NCBI GenBank assembly: GCA_001599755.1
Contig: BCHX01000004.1
Coordinates: forward strand, 2,108,001-2,172,000
DNA length: 64,000 nucleotides
DNA from: Gliomastix tumulicola
Lineage: Eukaryota; Ascomycota; Sordariomycetes; Hypocreales; Bionectriaceae
Direction: 5' to 3'
Below are positions 32,457-44,159 of the stretch, one piece after another (position 1 is the first letter of the stretch; each line of letters opens with the position of its first letter). Both the position numbers and the translations under genes were made by a program. A model generated the notes under the pieces. That model was given only the letters and a program-made list of their open reading frames with translations. It did no database searches and had not been told where the DNA came from.

Positions 32457-33734
32457 TCATCCCTCCTCGTCCACAATGTCCTTAGTCTCCTCCAGCCCTC
32501 GTAGCACTTCCTCGATTTCCGACGGATCAGTGATAGCCCAGACGCCGCCGCCCTTAACGAGATCCTTGCCTCGCATGCCCACCTCCTTGCCCACCAGATT
32601 CCGCCCAACCTTGCCGGGTCCGATGCCCACCCACCGCCTGACGTTCTCCTCCTGATCAAGATACTTGATGCTATCCCACCAGCGCACCGTCTCCAGACAC
32701 CCCCTGGCCAGCAGATCCTTCAGCTGCGCCTTGCTCTCAAACGGCCGCCCCGTCACGTTGCTCACGCAGGGGAAGTCCCCGGGAAACGTCACCACGTCCA
32801 TGCCCTCGCGCCCGGGCGTCCGGCTCGTGCCCGCCAGGAGGTCGCGCATGACGGCGACGGCGGGCTTCATGATGGGGCTGTGGAAGGGGCTGTCGCTGTG
32901 CAGGCGCACGGCGCGCGGGTCGTGGCCGAGGAACTGGCGGACGTGGGCGACGAGCGTGCGGATGCGGTCCATGTTGCCGCTCAGCACGATCTGGTTCTTG
33001 CTGTTGACGTTGGCGATGAGCACCTGGTCGATGGGCGGCACGTCCTGGCTGCTCTCGCCCTTGTTGCCCGTGCTCGAGTGCCCGACGAAGCCGCGGATGG
33101 CGTCGATGAGCACCTTGAGATACTCGGGCTCCGTGATGATGGCCACCATGCCGTACTCGCCGCCGTACTCGAGGACGGCTCGCCGCGTCGCGTCCGACAT
33201 GGCCGTCGCCCGCTTGCGCACGAGGAACAGGCTGTCCTCAAAGGTCATGTAGCCCGCCGAGACGAGCGCCGCGAACTCGCCGAGCGAGTGGCCCAGCGCA
33301 AAGTCAAAGTGCTCGGCCACGCGGAAGCCGAACTCGCGCTCGAGGATGCGCAGGATGAAGATGGACGTCGCCATGATGGCCGGCTGCGCGTTGGTCGTCT
33401 GCGTGAGCACCTTGGGCGAGCTGTTCTGGATGATGTCGCTGAGCTTGCAGCCCATCAGGTCGTCGATCTCCTGGATGATGGGCGCCGCCGTCGCGGGGAA
33501 GGCCTCGAGCCAGGGTGTGAGCATGCCGACTCTCTGGACGCCCTGGCCGGGGAAGAAGATGGCCGTCTTGGGCCTTGTCGCGGTGCCCGAGGCCCATCTC
33601 CGCGGTTGTCTCTGAGAAGATGCAGCCACACTCCAGCTCGCTCCCGTCGTACTCCTTGTGATGCAGTTTAAATGCCCCTTCAACATCAAGGCGCAACGGC
33701 GCGCGGCAAGCATCGGTGTTGCAGTCTGCATCAT
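32457..33734 (-). CDS. MCT1: mitochondrial malonyl-CoA:ACP acyltransferase
   Basis: Transfers malonyl from CoA to acyl carrier protein in mitochondrial type II fatty-acid synthesis (the octanoate/lipoate precursor route). Single exon, 425 aa. The N-terminal about 50 aa are Arg/Ser/Ala-rich and look like a presequence (QRQPRRWASGTAT). FPGQGVQ is at 61-67 and NAQPA at 115-119. The nucleophile motif GHSLGE is at 148-153 with Ser150. The catalytic His lies in DSPFHSPIM, and VGIGPGKVG comes near the C-terminus. All are hallmarks of FabD/MCAT. It is much shorter than PKS or FAS AT-containing proteins, so it is the stand-alone mitochondrial enzyme. Confidence 0.95.
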   Translation of the reverse strand: MMQTATPMLAARRCALMLKGHLNCITRSTTGASWSVAASSQRQPRRWASGTATRPKTAIFFPGQGVQRVGMLTPWLEAFPATAAPIIQEIDDLMGCKLSDIIQNSSPKVLTQTTNAQPAIMATSIFILRILEREFGFRVAEHFDFALGHSLGEFAALVSAGYMTFEDSLFLVRKRATAMSDATRRAVLEYGGEYGMVAIITEPEYLKVLIDAIRGFVGHSSTGNKGESSQDVPPIDQVLIANVNSKNQIVLSGNMDRIRTLVAHVRQFLGHDPRAVRLHSDSPFHSPIMKPAVAVMRDLLAGTSRTPGREGMDVVTFPGDFPCVSNVTGRPFESKAQLKDLLARGCLETVRWWDSIKYLDQEENVRRWVGIGPGKVGRNLVGKEVGMRGKDLVKGGGVWAITDPSEIEEVLRGLEETKDIVDEEG

Positions 33735-34189
33735 CGCCGCTCCGTACCTTCAGAAGCTCGGGCCGACGCGACGAGATGCTGCCTTCATGCTGCTGGGCGC
33801 GCCGCTATTGAGGTGAGTCAGACTGGCCCATTGACTGCCATGAATCAAAACGACAAGCACCGTTACCCGAGATGTCGACGAAAGGATGCACGTGTGTCGC
33901 AGCCCGGGGGTGAAGTCCGAGGGTTCGGATATACCCTAAAGCACTAAAGCGATCAATACAGCTTAAAATGACGTCTGCGGGGAATATGCATATCGCGAGT
34001 CGGTTACCGAGCCTAATGAAATCCGACGACTCGCTTATCTGAATGTCGGTTTGGTTGTACCGAGGAATTGATAAAGAAAAGGATCCAAGACAAGACATAG
34101 CTCATCTTAAGTAAGTAGTAGTGATAATTTTACTTGATTTAGTGACTTGTCTCATTACGTGATAGTCGTCGCTCATCAATTCTATACTC
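33735..34189. promoter_or_regulatory. MCT1 upstream region
   Basis: 455 bp upstream of MCT1 and downstream of AP-3 mu. It is AT-richer around 33930-34180. No gene. Confidence 0.35.
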
Positions 34190-35950
34190 TCAGCAACGAA
34201 TCTCCACGCCGCCTTTGCTGACTGTCAGATACTTGACGCCCTTGTACGGCTTCACTCCATCGCCGAGCCCTCTGCTCTTCCTCGTGTCGAGCACGATACT
34301 CTCTACCTTGAGGCCGCTGGCCAGCCAGCCCTTGACGGCAAAGCTGACAGATGCTGAGCTCGGCATCAGGATTTTGTTCTGGGCAACCTTCTTAGGGTCC
34401 TTGTCGCTCTCCTCGGCCGGCTTGTCCTTCTCGCCCTTGCCTACCGGCACGCTCTGGTAGGGCTCGTTGTACGAGAAGTCCGTGTTGAAACCGAAGCCGT
34501 TGGGGTCGAAATCCGCCTCACCATCGTCACCCATTAGTGTCCCAACGACTGTGCACCGGAGGCCAAAGTATGATGTTGGTCCCACGATGTCCTTGGTCGG
34601 CACGTGCCACTCTAGAACCCTCTCTCCTGGGTTGAAGCTCGCATCTCCCTTGCTTGGCCGTATCTCGGAGAGGTTTCTCACATCAGCCGGCAGGGGAATC
34701 GTCACTGTCAGGTCGTCCAGCAACGGCGAGGCCGGTGTTCCAGCATGCGAAGCTCCAGGCCGGGTCAAACCACCTCCCCTCCCCAGTTGGCTTGCTGACG
34801 ACGAACTTGGTGTGCCATGGACCTTGTGGACTTGTAACCGGACCTCAAAGTCAGACCCAGAAGGCCCCAGACCAGTCTTGACCTCCAAGTTGATAGGTAG
34901 CTTAAGGTTGTTCGAGCTGATGTTGCCACTCCTCCCACTTGAAAACGGAAGTAAATCCACCTCGTATCCAGCAAGAATAAACCGGCCGTCAGGAGGAATG
35001 AAACTGAGCTCCCCTGGTCTGTCTCTCCATCGGTTTAACCGCACACATGGGTGGAACACCGGGAGGTCCATGATTCCCCCGATATTGTGCTTGCCCGATG
35101 GGCTGCTCAGATTCAGAGTGATGTCCGGCACGCCTGACACCTTGGAGGTGAAGGCAATCGTACCATTCGCGAACGCGGCTAACGGCCTCCCCGACGGAGC
35201 CAACGTGACTGATAGTGTCTCGACTATATCGGCATACATCTCGTTCGACGTGTGGCGGACGTTCGACCGTCTCCAAGGCAGGGCCGGCGTGTTAGTGCTC
35301 GACAGCGTAGGGACGTTGGTACTCGAGTTGGGGTTTGAGGGAGTTTTGCTTCAGACACGTTAGTGATCTTCTCCCTTGGCGCCTAGACTCCTGGAGACAC
35401 AAGGATCTCATACCCAGGTAGGTTGATGCTCCCCAAAAGCTTGCCCATCCAGCCCTCCGTCTCCACGACCTCCCGCAGCGCATTCGGCTCGGTGGTGCTT
35501 ATCGTCCCAGCGTCGCACATCTCGGTGAGAAGCTGCGCAACGACATCGTAGTCATTCTCGATCTTGACGGCCAGCAGCGGCGCGCCGATGAACTCCTCCA
35601 GCGCATCGATGACCCGGTGCAGGAACTCGAGCACGAGCAGCGGCTCGATCTCGGTGGAGGAGGTCGCGAGGTAGAGCAGGTTCGCGTGGGTGAGGCTGAA
35701 GACGAGCGTGGGCGGGTTCGTGCCCGTGAGGTAGATGAGGTTCGGTCGCGGCGCGGGGTGCTCTAGGTAGAGGGCGAGGAGCTGGTTGGCGGGGAGCGGT
35801 CTCCCCGCGTATGTGTGGGAGAGCACCGGGTTCCTGCATTGTCGTCAGCTCCGGCTGTTTTCCACCCCCCTTGTTCGCGCTCCGCGCCAGGCAGAATGTA
35901 TGTTACCTGTTATCATCGTAGATGTATAGCGCCTCGATAACGCCATTCAT
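34190..35950 (-). CDS. APM3: AP-3 adaptor complex mu subunit
   Basis: Medium chain of the AP-3 coat that sorts cargo from Golgi/endosome to vacuole. Exons are 35950-35907, 35833-35414 and 35348-34190, giving 540 aa. The N-terminal longin domain starts MNGVIEALYIYDDNRNPVLSHTYAGR and contains FLHRVIDALEEFIGAPLLAVKIENDYDVVAQLLTEMCDAG, the mu-chain pattern. The linker after LPGKTPSNPNSS is short. The mu-homology domain begins at WRRSNVRHTSNEMYADIVETLSVTL and includes FHPCVRLNRWRDRPGELSFIPPDGRF, typical of AP-3. The tail is YKGVKYLTVSKGGVEIRC. Fungal AP-3 mu chains are slightly longer than the animal 418 aa. It is divergent from the DMAC1-like gene, 218 bp apart. Confidence 0.93.
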
Positions 35951-36168
35951 GGTGGTGATGGGAGGCCCTCGTCGCCCTGCGTGTTATTGAGAGGTATCAG
36001 AAGACCAGGCCGCTTTGCGCATGATGAAGTATGGGAATTCCGCTGCTGACTAATAAGGCAAGCTTTCAAGCTCCAGGGTATCAGGGCGGCTCATCCAAGC
36101 TCTTCCATCTTTACGACCACCTCCTTGAGCTCTCATCACCGTCCACAGCCCTGGGAAAAAAGACGAAA

Positions 36169-36527
36169 ATGGCGGGCGACAAGATTCCGACCTACGAGAC
36201 GTTGGAGAAGCCGGAGAAGTTCAAGGATGTCCTCAGACGGGATCGGGGCGATGATTGTCTGAGCTGCCGGCTCGTCGGTACGTACCAACGCTCACGCCAT
36301 GGTCCTCAGCCGAATCACCCAAGCTGACTGAGATGGTGATGATAGGAAGCGGTGCCTTCTTTGGCCTTGCCGCCTACAGCTATATGTCGGGCATGTCGCA
36401 ACTTCGGCAGCAGGAAGCCAAGATCCTGGCGAGCAAGTCGAGGTTCGGCATGAGGAGCCGGAGATTTGGCATCACGGGAATCTCTTTTGGCCTGATGTGG
36501 ATGGGCCTATGGAGGCTGGTCAACTGA
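36169..36527 (+). CDS. DMAC1-like (DUF4536) small mitochondrial membrane protein
   Basis: Exons are 36169-36277 and 36346-36527 (donor GTACGT, acceptor GATAG), giving 96 aa. The DUF4536 signature DDCLSCRLVGSGAFFGLAAYSY carries a CxxC pair just before the first membrane helix. A second hydrophobic helix is ITGISFGLMWMGLWRLV. Human DMAC1 helps assemble the distal membrane arm of respiratory complex I; fungal relatives are small, two-helix, and probably act in the inner membrane. The assignment rests on this short signature. Confidence 0.82.
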
Positions 36528-37326
36528 GCGAGACTTGGCGCATGGAACTGGCTCTTTCATCTTCGTCCGGCAAGAGGAGTTCTGCATTCGACAGGATGGA
36601 CTGCAGCGTTGGACAGTCATGGAGGCTGGACGTCGGGCCAAGAACCTGAGCATGGCAACTTAGTGAAAGCGGCTTTTGAAGAGAAGGGGGTCCTCACGAT
36701 GTACAAATTTGTATTACCACAGCTTGACTTATTGTACGATAGCTTACCTAGGGATTATATGAGCCTCATCAAAATTCTAAGCCCAGTCCAGGTGACATGT
36801 CCACGGGTGAAGTTGACCATTTCACTACCCTAGAGGGACAGTATGTTGAACCCAAATTCACCATTTGCAATCATACGTCTCAGGAAATCCATTCTGTATG
36901 ATTGTAATAGAGAGCAGCCAATCGAGGGAAATGGGGGTTTGTACTTGGCTGCAATATTGTTAGTGAAATTTTGGTCTAAATTTGGTCCAAGGTATTCCTT
37001 TAATTCATGTTAGGAGAATCTAAAGCTGGATTTCCAGGAATGGCAATATTTCAATCACTTCACTCACTCACCTCCATAATTTTTTTTCATCAACCACATT
37101 TTCACATCAACAACACCACCACACTATAAGTCCAATTCCTCGAGATCGAACCGGAGTACGGACAGACACAGCCGAATTGCTGAAGCACCGAATTGCAGAC
37201 CGAGATTTGTCCAGCCGTGAGCTGCTGACATAAGGATTAGGGTCTGCCAGCTCATGCAGCCTCGAACAAAAGGCTAGACGAGAGCACAGGCAACAAACAT
37301 CACAACGGCCAAACACAGGCGCAATC
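36528..37326. promoter_or_regulatory. RRP4 upstream region
   Basis: About 800 bp, AT-rich at 36850-37110, holding the DMAC1-like 3' UTR and the RRP4 promoter. No supported ORF. Confidence 0.4.
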
Positions 37327-38422
37327 ATGCCCATCACCATCCTCAACCCGCAGCCCGTGGCACAGCCGTCATTCAGTCCAGCCATCGCGCGCAGGAATGC
37401 CGACTCAGACTCGGATTCAGAGGCCGGCGGCGTCGATCTGCAGGGCGACGTGAGCATGGCCGACCAAGACGATGACGAGGAGAGCACAGAGGTCCTCACG
37501 CCCGGCACCGTCATCACATCCGACCCCAAATGGATGCGGTAAGCTCTCCCCTCCCACTTCCTGTAACTTGCTCAGAACGCTGCTGACTCGTCCCAGCGGC
37601 CACGGCACATACGTCCTCCCCAACACCACATCCATCACCTCCTCCCTCGCAGGCACCCTCACCCGCACCAACAAGCTCCTCAGCGTCCGGCCCCTCCGCG
37701 CCCGCTACAACCCGGAGATCGGCGACCTCGTCGTCGGCCGCGTCACCGAGGTCCAGGCCCGGCGCTGGCGCGTCGACGTCGCGGCCGCCCAGCTCGCCGT
37801 CCTCGCCATCTCCGCCATCAACTTACCCGGCGGCATCCTGCGCAAGCGCACCGAGACGGACGAGCTGCAGATCCGGAGCTTCTTCGCCGAGGGGGATCTC
37901 GTCGTCGCCGAGGTCCAGCAGCTGCACGGGGACGGCGTCGCGAGCCTGCACACGCGGAGTCTGAAGTACGGGAAGCTGCGGAACGGCGTGTTTGCTGCCG
38001 TGACGGGGACGGGCGGTGGGGGGGGCATCGTGCGGTCCAAGAGGCAGGTGTGGACGATGGAGACGGCGAATGGCGGCAGTGAGGTGGATGTGATCCTCGG
38101 TGTCAACGGGTACATCTGGATCAGCAAGCACGTCGAGAGCGAGATCGCCGCCGAGGCCTCGGGCATCAACCGCATGGAGGAGAGTGTCAGCAGCAAGGTA
38201 TACTCGAGCCAGAACGACACCATCGATGTGGCGACGATGAGGGAGATTGCTCGGATTCGCAGTGTGATTGTCTCCCTGGTCGAGAATGGTCTCAAGGTGG
38301 ACGAGGATCGAATCATCAGAGGCTACAACGAGGCCGTGGACATGGGCAGGGAGTCGGTGGAGGATGACCTCTACCTCGGAGGCGACAGAGGAAAGAGACT
38401 AGCAGCAGCGCTGTCTCGCTAA
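37327..38422 (+). CDS. RRP4: exosome complex cap subunit Rrp4
   Basis: Cap subunit of the nuclear/cytoplasmic RNA exosome, guiding RNA into the channel. Exons are 37327-37538 and 37597-38422 (donor GTAAGC, acceptor CCCAG), giving 345 aa. The N-terminal about 55 aa are acidic and Ser-rich. The NTD has LTPGTVITSDPKWMRGHGTYV. The S1 domain holds YNPEIGDLVVGRVTEVQARRWRVDV, then NLPGGILRKRTETDELQIRSFFAEGDLVVAEVQ. The KH-like domain contains VDVILGVNGYIWI. These are Rrp4-specific, not Rrp40 or Csl4. Confidence 0.95.
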
Positions 38423-38681
38423 AGCAAACAAGCTCGGTCACATCGCACAAGTTGCCGTGGCATTTGAAGGCTGAATATTTGCCAATGTAGCAATACAAAA
38501 AAGATCTGCCCACAACTGACAGACATATATACCCGAGACGTGACATGGTATCTGCGTCGACCTATACTAACACCAGCCATTACATATACGAAACCCTGCC
38601 CTGGGGCCCCTCAACTCTCGGCCGTTTCCGAGTTGATAAATACAGCGAACGGGAACATTCGACGCCCTGTGGAAACCCTTC

Positions 38682-40355
38682 TCACCTAAGGCCTGCAGAC
38701 TTGGTCCTCAGCAAAACAGACACGAGCACGGCAAGCAGCACCCCCCACCTGGTAATCGCACCTTTTGCGCCCTGACTGCCGAGACCGAACAGGATACGGA
38801 GCCAGTAGCCGAGGCCTCGAGCCACGTCGCCGTTGCGGTCAAAGTTCGGCTTCTTGGCCGACATGCGTTCGAAGCGCTTGAGGTCCTTTGCAGAGTAGGG
38901 CATGTAGCGCACCCGGAGGAGCTTGTCCATCCACCCAGGCACCTGGGCAACGGTGCGCTGGTGGCTGAACGCCTTGATAGAGTAGAAGCCGTGGTAGGAG
39001 CCCATGCCGGACCCCCCGACGCCGCCAAACGGCGCTGCAATGACGGACGCATGGGAATATGCATCATTCACGGTGGCACCACCTGAAGTGACACTCCTGA
39101 GCACTAGTGAGAGGGTTAGACAGTTCCACCTAGCTGACGCAGATCAGGAGAGACAGTGGACCTGATACATACCTTTTTGATTCTCGGCGTCGCTTCCGAA
39201 TGTGAACAAGGAGAGCGGTGTAGGATCAACCTTGTTGGCAATATCGATAGCTTGGTCGAGGTTGTCGTACGGCACGACGGACCAGATCGGGCCAAACGTC
39301 TCGTTGGTAATCAGACTATCCTCGATATCGTCCACGAGCACAACGGTCGGCTCAATGAAGAGATCCGACTCGTCCATGGAGCCGCCGAGGACAATCTTCC
39401 CCCTCGAGTTGTCCAGAAGCGACTTCAGCCGATCGAAGTTGGGCTTGTTGTTGATGCGAGCGTAGTCGGTGCTAGCCTTGGCGCCCTGAGGCATGAACGT
39501 CCTGTAGGAGTTGTGCAGCTCGCCGATGAACTGGGAGACGACTGACCGCTCAACCAGAGCATAGTTCTGCGAGAGACAGACCTGGCCAGCATTCAGACAC
39601 TTGCCCCAGAGCAGACGCCGGGCGGCCAGCTTGATATCGGCATTCTTGGAGATAAAAGCAGGGTTCTGACCACCGAGCTCAAGCAGGACGGGCGTGAGCG
39701 TCTCGGCAGCCTTCTTGGCGATAATCTTGCCCACCGACCTGCTGCCGGTGAAGACAATCTTGTCGTACTTCTGGCTCAGAAGAGCTTGCGACTCGGGCAG
39801 CGCGCCGTTGACACAGACGTACGCCTCCGGGTCGAGGTACTCCTCAAAGATGCGCTGCAGAACCATGGCGGTGTGCGGCGAGCCCTCGGACGGCTTGAGC
39901 AAGACAGCGTTGCCCGCAGCGATGGCGCCCATGGCGGGTACGAGCGCCAGCTGAACCGGGTAGTTGAAGGCGCCGATGACGAGGATGACGCCGAGGGGCT
40001 CGTAGCGGATGCGGTGCTTCATGGCCCAGAAGGAGACGGGGACATTGACGACGGGCTCGTCCTTTGTCCACTTCTCGAGGTTGTTGATGAGGTCGAGGCA
40101 CTCGTTCTTGGCCCAGCCGATCTCGCTGATGGCCGTCTCGTGCTTGGACTTGCCAAAGTCCTTGAGGATGGCCTCCTCGAGGAGCGAGCTGTAGTCGACG
40201 ATGCCCCAGTACAGCTTCCGGAGCTGCTTGAGGCGGTACTGGATGTCCTTGGTGCGGAGGCTGCCGTAGGTATTGCGCAGGGTGTTGACGCTGGAGGGGA
40301 TGACGTCCAGCGGCGTCGCCTCGAAGGGCGGGAGGGTGGTGGCCTTTGCCGACAT
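38682..40355 (-). CDS. HFD1: fatty aldehyde dehydrogenase, Hfd1-like, tail-anchored
   Basis: NAD(P)-dependent oxidation of long-chain aldehydes (sphingolipid breakdown; in yeast also 4-hydroxybenzaldehyde for ubiquinone). Exons are 40355-39173 and 39103-38682; the splice gives ENQK-VLRSVTSGGATVND. The protein is 534 aa (yeast Hfd1 is 532). ALDH features are IGAFNYPVQL, FTGSRSVGK, the general base Glu in LELGGQNP (about residue 226), the nucleophile Cys in NAGQVC (about residue 260), NETFGPIW, and PFGGVGGSGMGSYHG near the C-terminus. A C-terminal hydrophobic helix (GVLLAVLVSVLL) indicates tail-anchoring in ER or mitochondrial membranes. The ATG at 40355 is used because upstream in-frame sequence has only a GTG. 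Confidence 0.94.
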
Positions 40356-41495
40356 GATGCGACTCGATCTGGATGGGAATGCGGGTGAGAGAGATGGTGG
40401 AAGTCGTGATGTCTCAGTGGTCACTCGATGTCGAGGTGGCGAGGAAGGAGCTTCAGCTGGACGTTAAGACGGCTCCGTTTGCATGTGACTGACAGATAAC
40501 CTAAGGCTAAGACAGCTGACAGAGGTGGCAGTGACGGTGGCAGCAACGCGAGAAGATCGATAAATATACAATACAACCGGTGAGAATGAAAACCCGAGAT
40601 GCGATGAGATGGGTATTATAATAATGTCACAGAAGCTGGTTGCGGATGCGAAAATGGTGATGAAACCGGGGGCAAATCTAGAATTCGGCAGGTACCTTCA
40701 TCAGGCCAACAGCCCGTCTAATACGGGCCTTTCTCCCCACCACCTTTTCTATCTCTCCCCTACTACTAGTAGTACCTTACGCACGCCACGCGACAGATTC
40801 CTTTGTGGTGTGCATGCCGGAAACTCAAATTAGAAAAGACACATTTTGCTGTTCCCCCGCACGGGCTGATGAAGCTCAACGACCAACCGGAGCTCCAAGC
40901 TGTTCCGCGCGGTCGGGGTGTCTTTGAGGCCGACGGACTGTGGTGAAGAGAGCTAACGGCGGACATCCTTGTCTGCCGAGGCTCAAGTTGCCTGTGACGA
41001 GCAGGTTGCCCCCAGCAGACAGGATGAATGATGCATAGATCATTTGCCCCAGCATGAGAAACGGGACCAGGCACGCTCAACTGCGTGCTAGGCTAACGAG
41101 TTGCCTTCCTGATGGTTGCCCGCCGTCAACGTAGTGGTACATGGTGCTCGCTTTCTCCGTGTTGCCTGCCGAGGCAGACAGACCGAGCTGTATACCAGGA
41201 CTGGGCCATCCCCGCAGACACCTTGTGGTCACCGATTGTGCTCCCACCCCCGTCAGGACCCTGATTGATGGTTCTTGTCACATTTCGGTGGGAGAAACTG
41301 CCGGCGACATCCACAATACTAAGTCTTCCCCATATATTATACAGACATACAGGACTGGGAGCTCCGTATTGTAGGATCTTCCATATGACGCTCTTTTTGT
41401 AATATACACCAAAAATAGGCCCCCCTTCAACGTTTATGATACAATCAGATTGATACAGAGCAGACGGCTGCTGCCCGAGCGCAACCCTCGCTGCA
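40356..41495. promoter_or_regulatory. HFD1 upstream region and spacer
   Basis: 1.1 kb between the HFD1 start and the mS35 stop. It contains a perfect 14-bp palindrome at 40761-40774 (core TACTAGTA). No supported gene. Confidence 0.4.
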
Positions 41496-42798
41496 CTACC
41501 TCGCCCGCGCGGACCCCGAAGACCGCTTGCCTGCCGGCACGAGCTGCTCCACCTTCTTCTGGTTCGCGAGCTCCTCGGCCTTCCGCAGCAGGTAGCTGTC
41601 GATGACCTTCTTCCCGTCCACGAGCTGCCCGTTCTCCTCGGCCTGCACCTCGGCCAGCCGGAGCTGATGCCGGCCCTCCTCGAGCTCCTTCTTGCGCTCC
41701 TCCGTCATGAACCACTCCTTGGGGAACCGCGGCTTGGGCGGGATGCGGTGGTGGCGCAGGTCCAGCGGCACGTCCGCGAACGTGTCCTTGGGGTCCTTGG
41801 CCGCCGCGATGAGGTCGTCGACCAGCGTAGACAGGTACCGCTTGTTCTGCGCCGGGTGCGCGTAGCTCTCGCAGCTCATCTTGACGAGCTCCGTCTCCGG
41901 GTTGAAGCGCGGGCCCGCGAGCTTCTTCAGCTTGTCTGCCTGCACGGGCGTGAGGCCGAGGTCGTCGGGCGCGAACTGCACCACCACCTTCTTCTCCGCG
42001 GGGTGGTTGTCGCCCATGTAGGTCGTGTAGCGCCATCGTAGGACTTGCTTCTCAGTGGGGAGCTGGAACGGCTTGGCGAGTTCTACATAATTCCACCTCG
42101 TCAGTATTTCTGCAGACATCTTCATAAAAATTCGGGAGCCGAAGTGTCTTACTCGAGAGAAGGGGCAGCTCCCAGACAGCAAGACGCTCGTAGTGCCGCA
42201 TCTCCTTGAGCTCCTCCAGCTTGCCATGCGCCATCTCCGTAATCTCGTTCTCGTCAAACTCATCGTGCTCCTCGGTGAGCGTCTCCGGGTCGTCCTCGTC
42301 GTACCAGAAGCTGGTCCTGTCCACCCTGCTGCCCTGGTCGATCCGCCGCAGGTCCTCCTCCAGCTTGCGCTCGCTCGCCGCGTGCACGGGGGCGTTCTCG
42401 CCGCGGCGGAGGTGCTGGTCGATGTACTCGTCGAACGTGTTGTAGCCCTGCTCCTTGGCCGCGAAGTCGAGCAGCTCGGGCCCCTCCGCGCCCTCGACCT
42501 GCCCGGACTCGGCGCTCCAGTTCTCGGGGGCCGTCTTGGGTAACGACGGCGACGGCGCGTCGGGGCTGCTCTGCTCGGCTGCGGGGGGAGGAGGAGCGGC
42601 GGGTGCTGCTGTTGTCTGTCCCTCGACTGGCTTCGGGTCCTTCTCGTCTTCCCATCGCGCTGGGCTGGTGCTGAAGGCTCTTCGCGAGGTCACGACGGGG
42701 CTCGCGAGGTGAGCTTGGGATTGAGGCAGCCTCGGCTGCTGGGCGATCCGCCGGCAGGCGATGAGGCAGAGCCTAGCGGCGCCTGAAGTCGGGGCCAT
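41496..42798 (-). CDS. RSM24: mitochondrial small ribosomal subunit protein mS35
   Basis: Mitoribosome small-subunit protein (yeast Rsm24, MRPS35). Exons are 42798-42153 and 42082-41496 (GTAAGA...GTAG), giving 410 aa. The N-terminus is Ala/Arg-rich with RRAFSTSPARW, a typical fungal mitochondrial processing region, then a Pro/Ala-rich low-complexity linker. The conserved core includes MRHYERLAVWELPLLSKLAKPFQLP, LRWRYTTYMGDNHPAEKKVVVQF, FNPETELVKMSCESYAHPAQNKRYL and LVDDLIAAAKDPKDTFADVPLDLRHH, characteristic of mS35. The C-terminus is basic and helical. It is divergent from ALG13. Confidence 0.93.
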
Positions 42799-43127
42799 TG
42801 TGATACAATTGGCGGAATGCGTCTGTCGAGAAGCAAGGCCAGAAAGTAATTTCAAGGAGCGTGTCTGGCTCGCTGCATGGATCAAAAATTTGGTGATAGT
42901 CCTCCAGCCGAGGATTACCCACACCTACCCTGTACTTGCCTTGCCATCTCAGAAAGTGGATCCAAGCTCTATGCTGCCTGTCTCCCCAGCTTGCTCTCTT
43001 AGAGCAAACCAACCTCCAGCTTAAGGTATCATAAATTCTGGCTTCACTCTGAACTTGCCAGGCTCTATGGAGTTTCCACCGCCATCTGAAATAAGAGGCC
43101 GCTAGCCTCAGTCAAAGTAACAGAATT
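42799..43127. promoter_or_regulatory. divergent promoter, mS35 and ALG13
   Basis: 329 bp between divergent starts. No distinctive motif was recognised. Confidence 0.4.
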
Positions 43128-43888
43128 ATGGCTGCGACAACATACCCATCGGAGCAGTTCTGCCTCGTCACTGTTGGCGCTACAGTGGGCTTCAAGAGCC
43201 TGGTCGAAGAGGTCCTCCACCCTGAGTTCTGGAACTTCCTGAGGTCCAAGGGTTTCACCCATCTTAGGATCCAGTGTGGACCGGATATCCCCTGGGCGGC
43301 CCAGAGACTTGCGTCCTTCCAGCATGAATCTCCCAAGGGGCTGGAGGTGCAGGTCTTCGACACGAGTAAGAACCTGATGAAGGAGGAGATGACCCTTTGC
43401 CAGTCTAAGGCCGGTACTCGACGTCAGGGTATCATTATCTCACATGCTGGTACGTCAAGGCGGTTCGGATGAATAAGTCGTAATAGGAGCAGTCTGTTAA
43501 TTCGGATGATAGGAACCGGGACCATATTGGACGCCTGGAAGATGGGTGTACCCGTCATCGTGGTCCCCAACACACGACTCATGAACGACCACCAGACAGA
43601 GTTGGCTCAGTACCTATCTAAGGAAGGGTACGCCACTCAGAGCACTGACAGGTACGACTTCTGAATCCCATCCCCTCACCCCGCCATCTAACAGTGACTG
43701 ATGTGCTCTCTCTCAGTCGCCAAGACCTCCAGGGAGCTATCAATAAGTCTGAGCTGCTCCGGGAAGAGAATAAGGCGCGCTGGCCCCCTCATAACCCTCA
43801 CACCGAGAAGCACAGCCGACTCAGTCTCTGGGAGATTATGCCGAAGGAGGTAAAACAAGAGGAGGAAGCTCAGATGGCTCATGACTAG
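43128..43888 (+). CDS. ALG13: UDP-GlcNAc transferase catalytic subunit Alg13
   Basis: Catalytic half of the Alg13-Alg14 enzyme that adds the second GlcNAc to dolichol-PP-GlcNAc on the cytosolic ER face. Exons are 43128-43449, 43513-43651 and 43717-43888, giving 210 aa. GT28-type motifs are CLVTVGATVGF at the N-terminus, THLRIQCG, IIISHAGTGTILDAWKMGVPVIVVPN (built across the first splice), and LMNDHQTELAQYLSKEGY. The length matches the family (about 202 aa in yeast). The C-terminal tail is charged and variable. Confidence 0.95.
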
Positions 43889-44159
43889 TAGATTTGGGGC
43901 ACCGGTTTTCTGCACTCTGGATGTCTTATTTTGTCGCAGCTGATTTGTCAAGGACATGTCTCTCCGCGTACGCACACACACATGTCACATTTTATGCATT
44001 ATGACTTACATGGGAGGATATCTCGGACCAACAAAGGCGATGTAGAGATGGGCTCGCGAAGTCTTCTGGAGTTTGGTTGAATCTTAACTATGCCTGCTCG
44101 TTTTCAACTATTTTAGGGAGTCCTCGTCTTGAGAAGGGATACGGAATACTGATCTACGC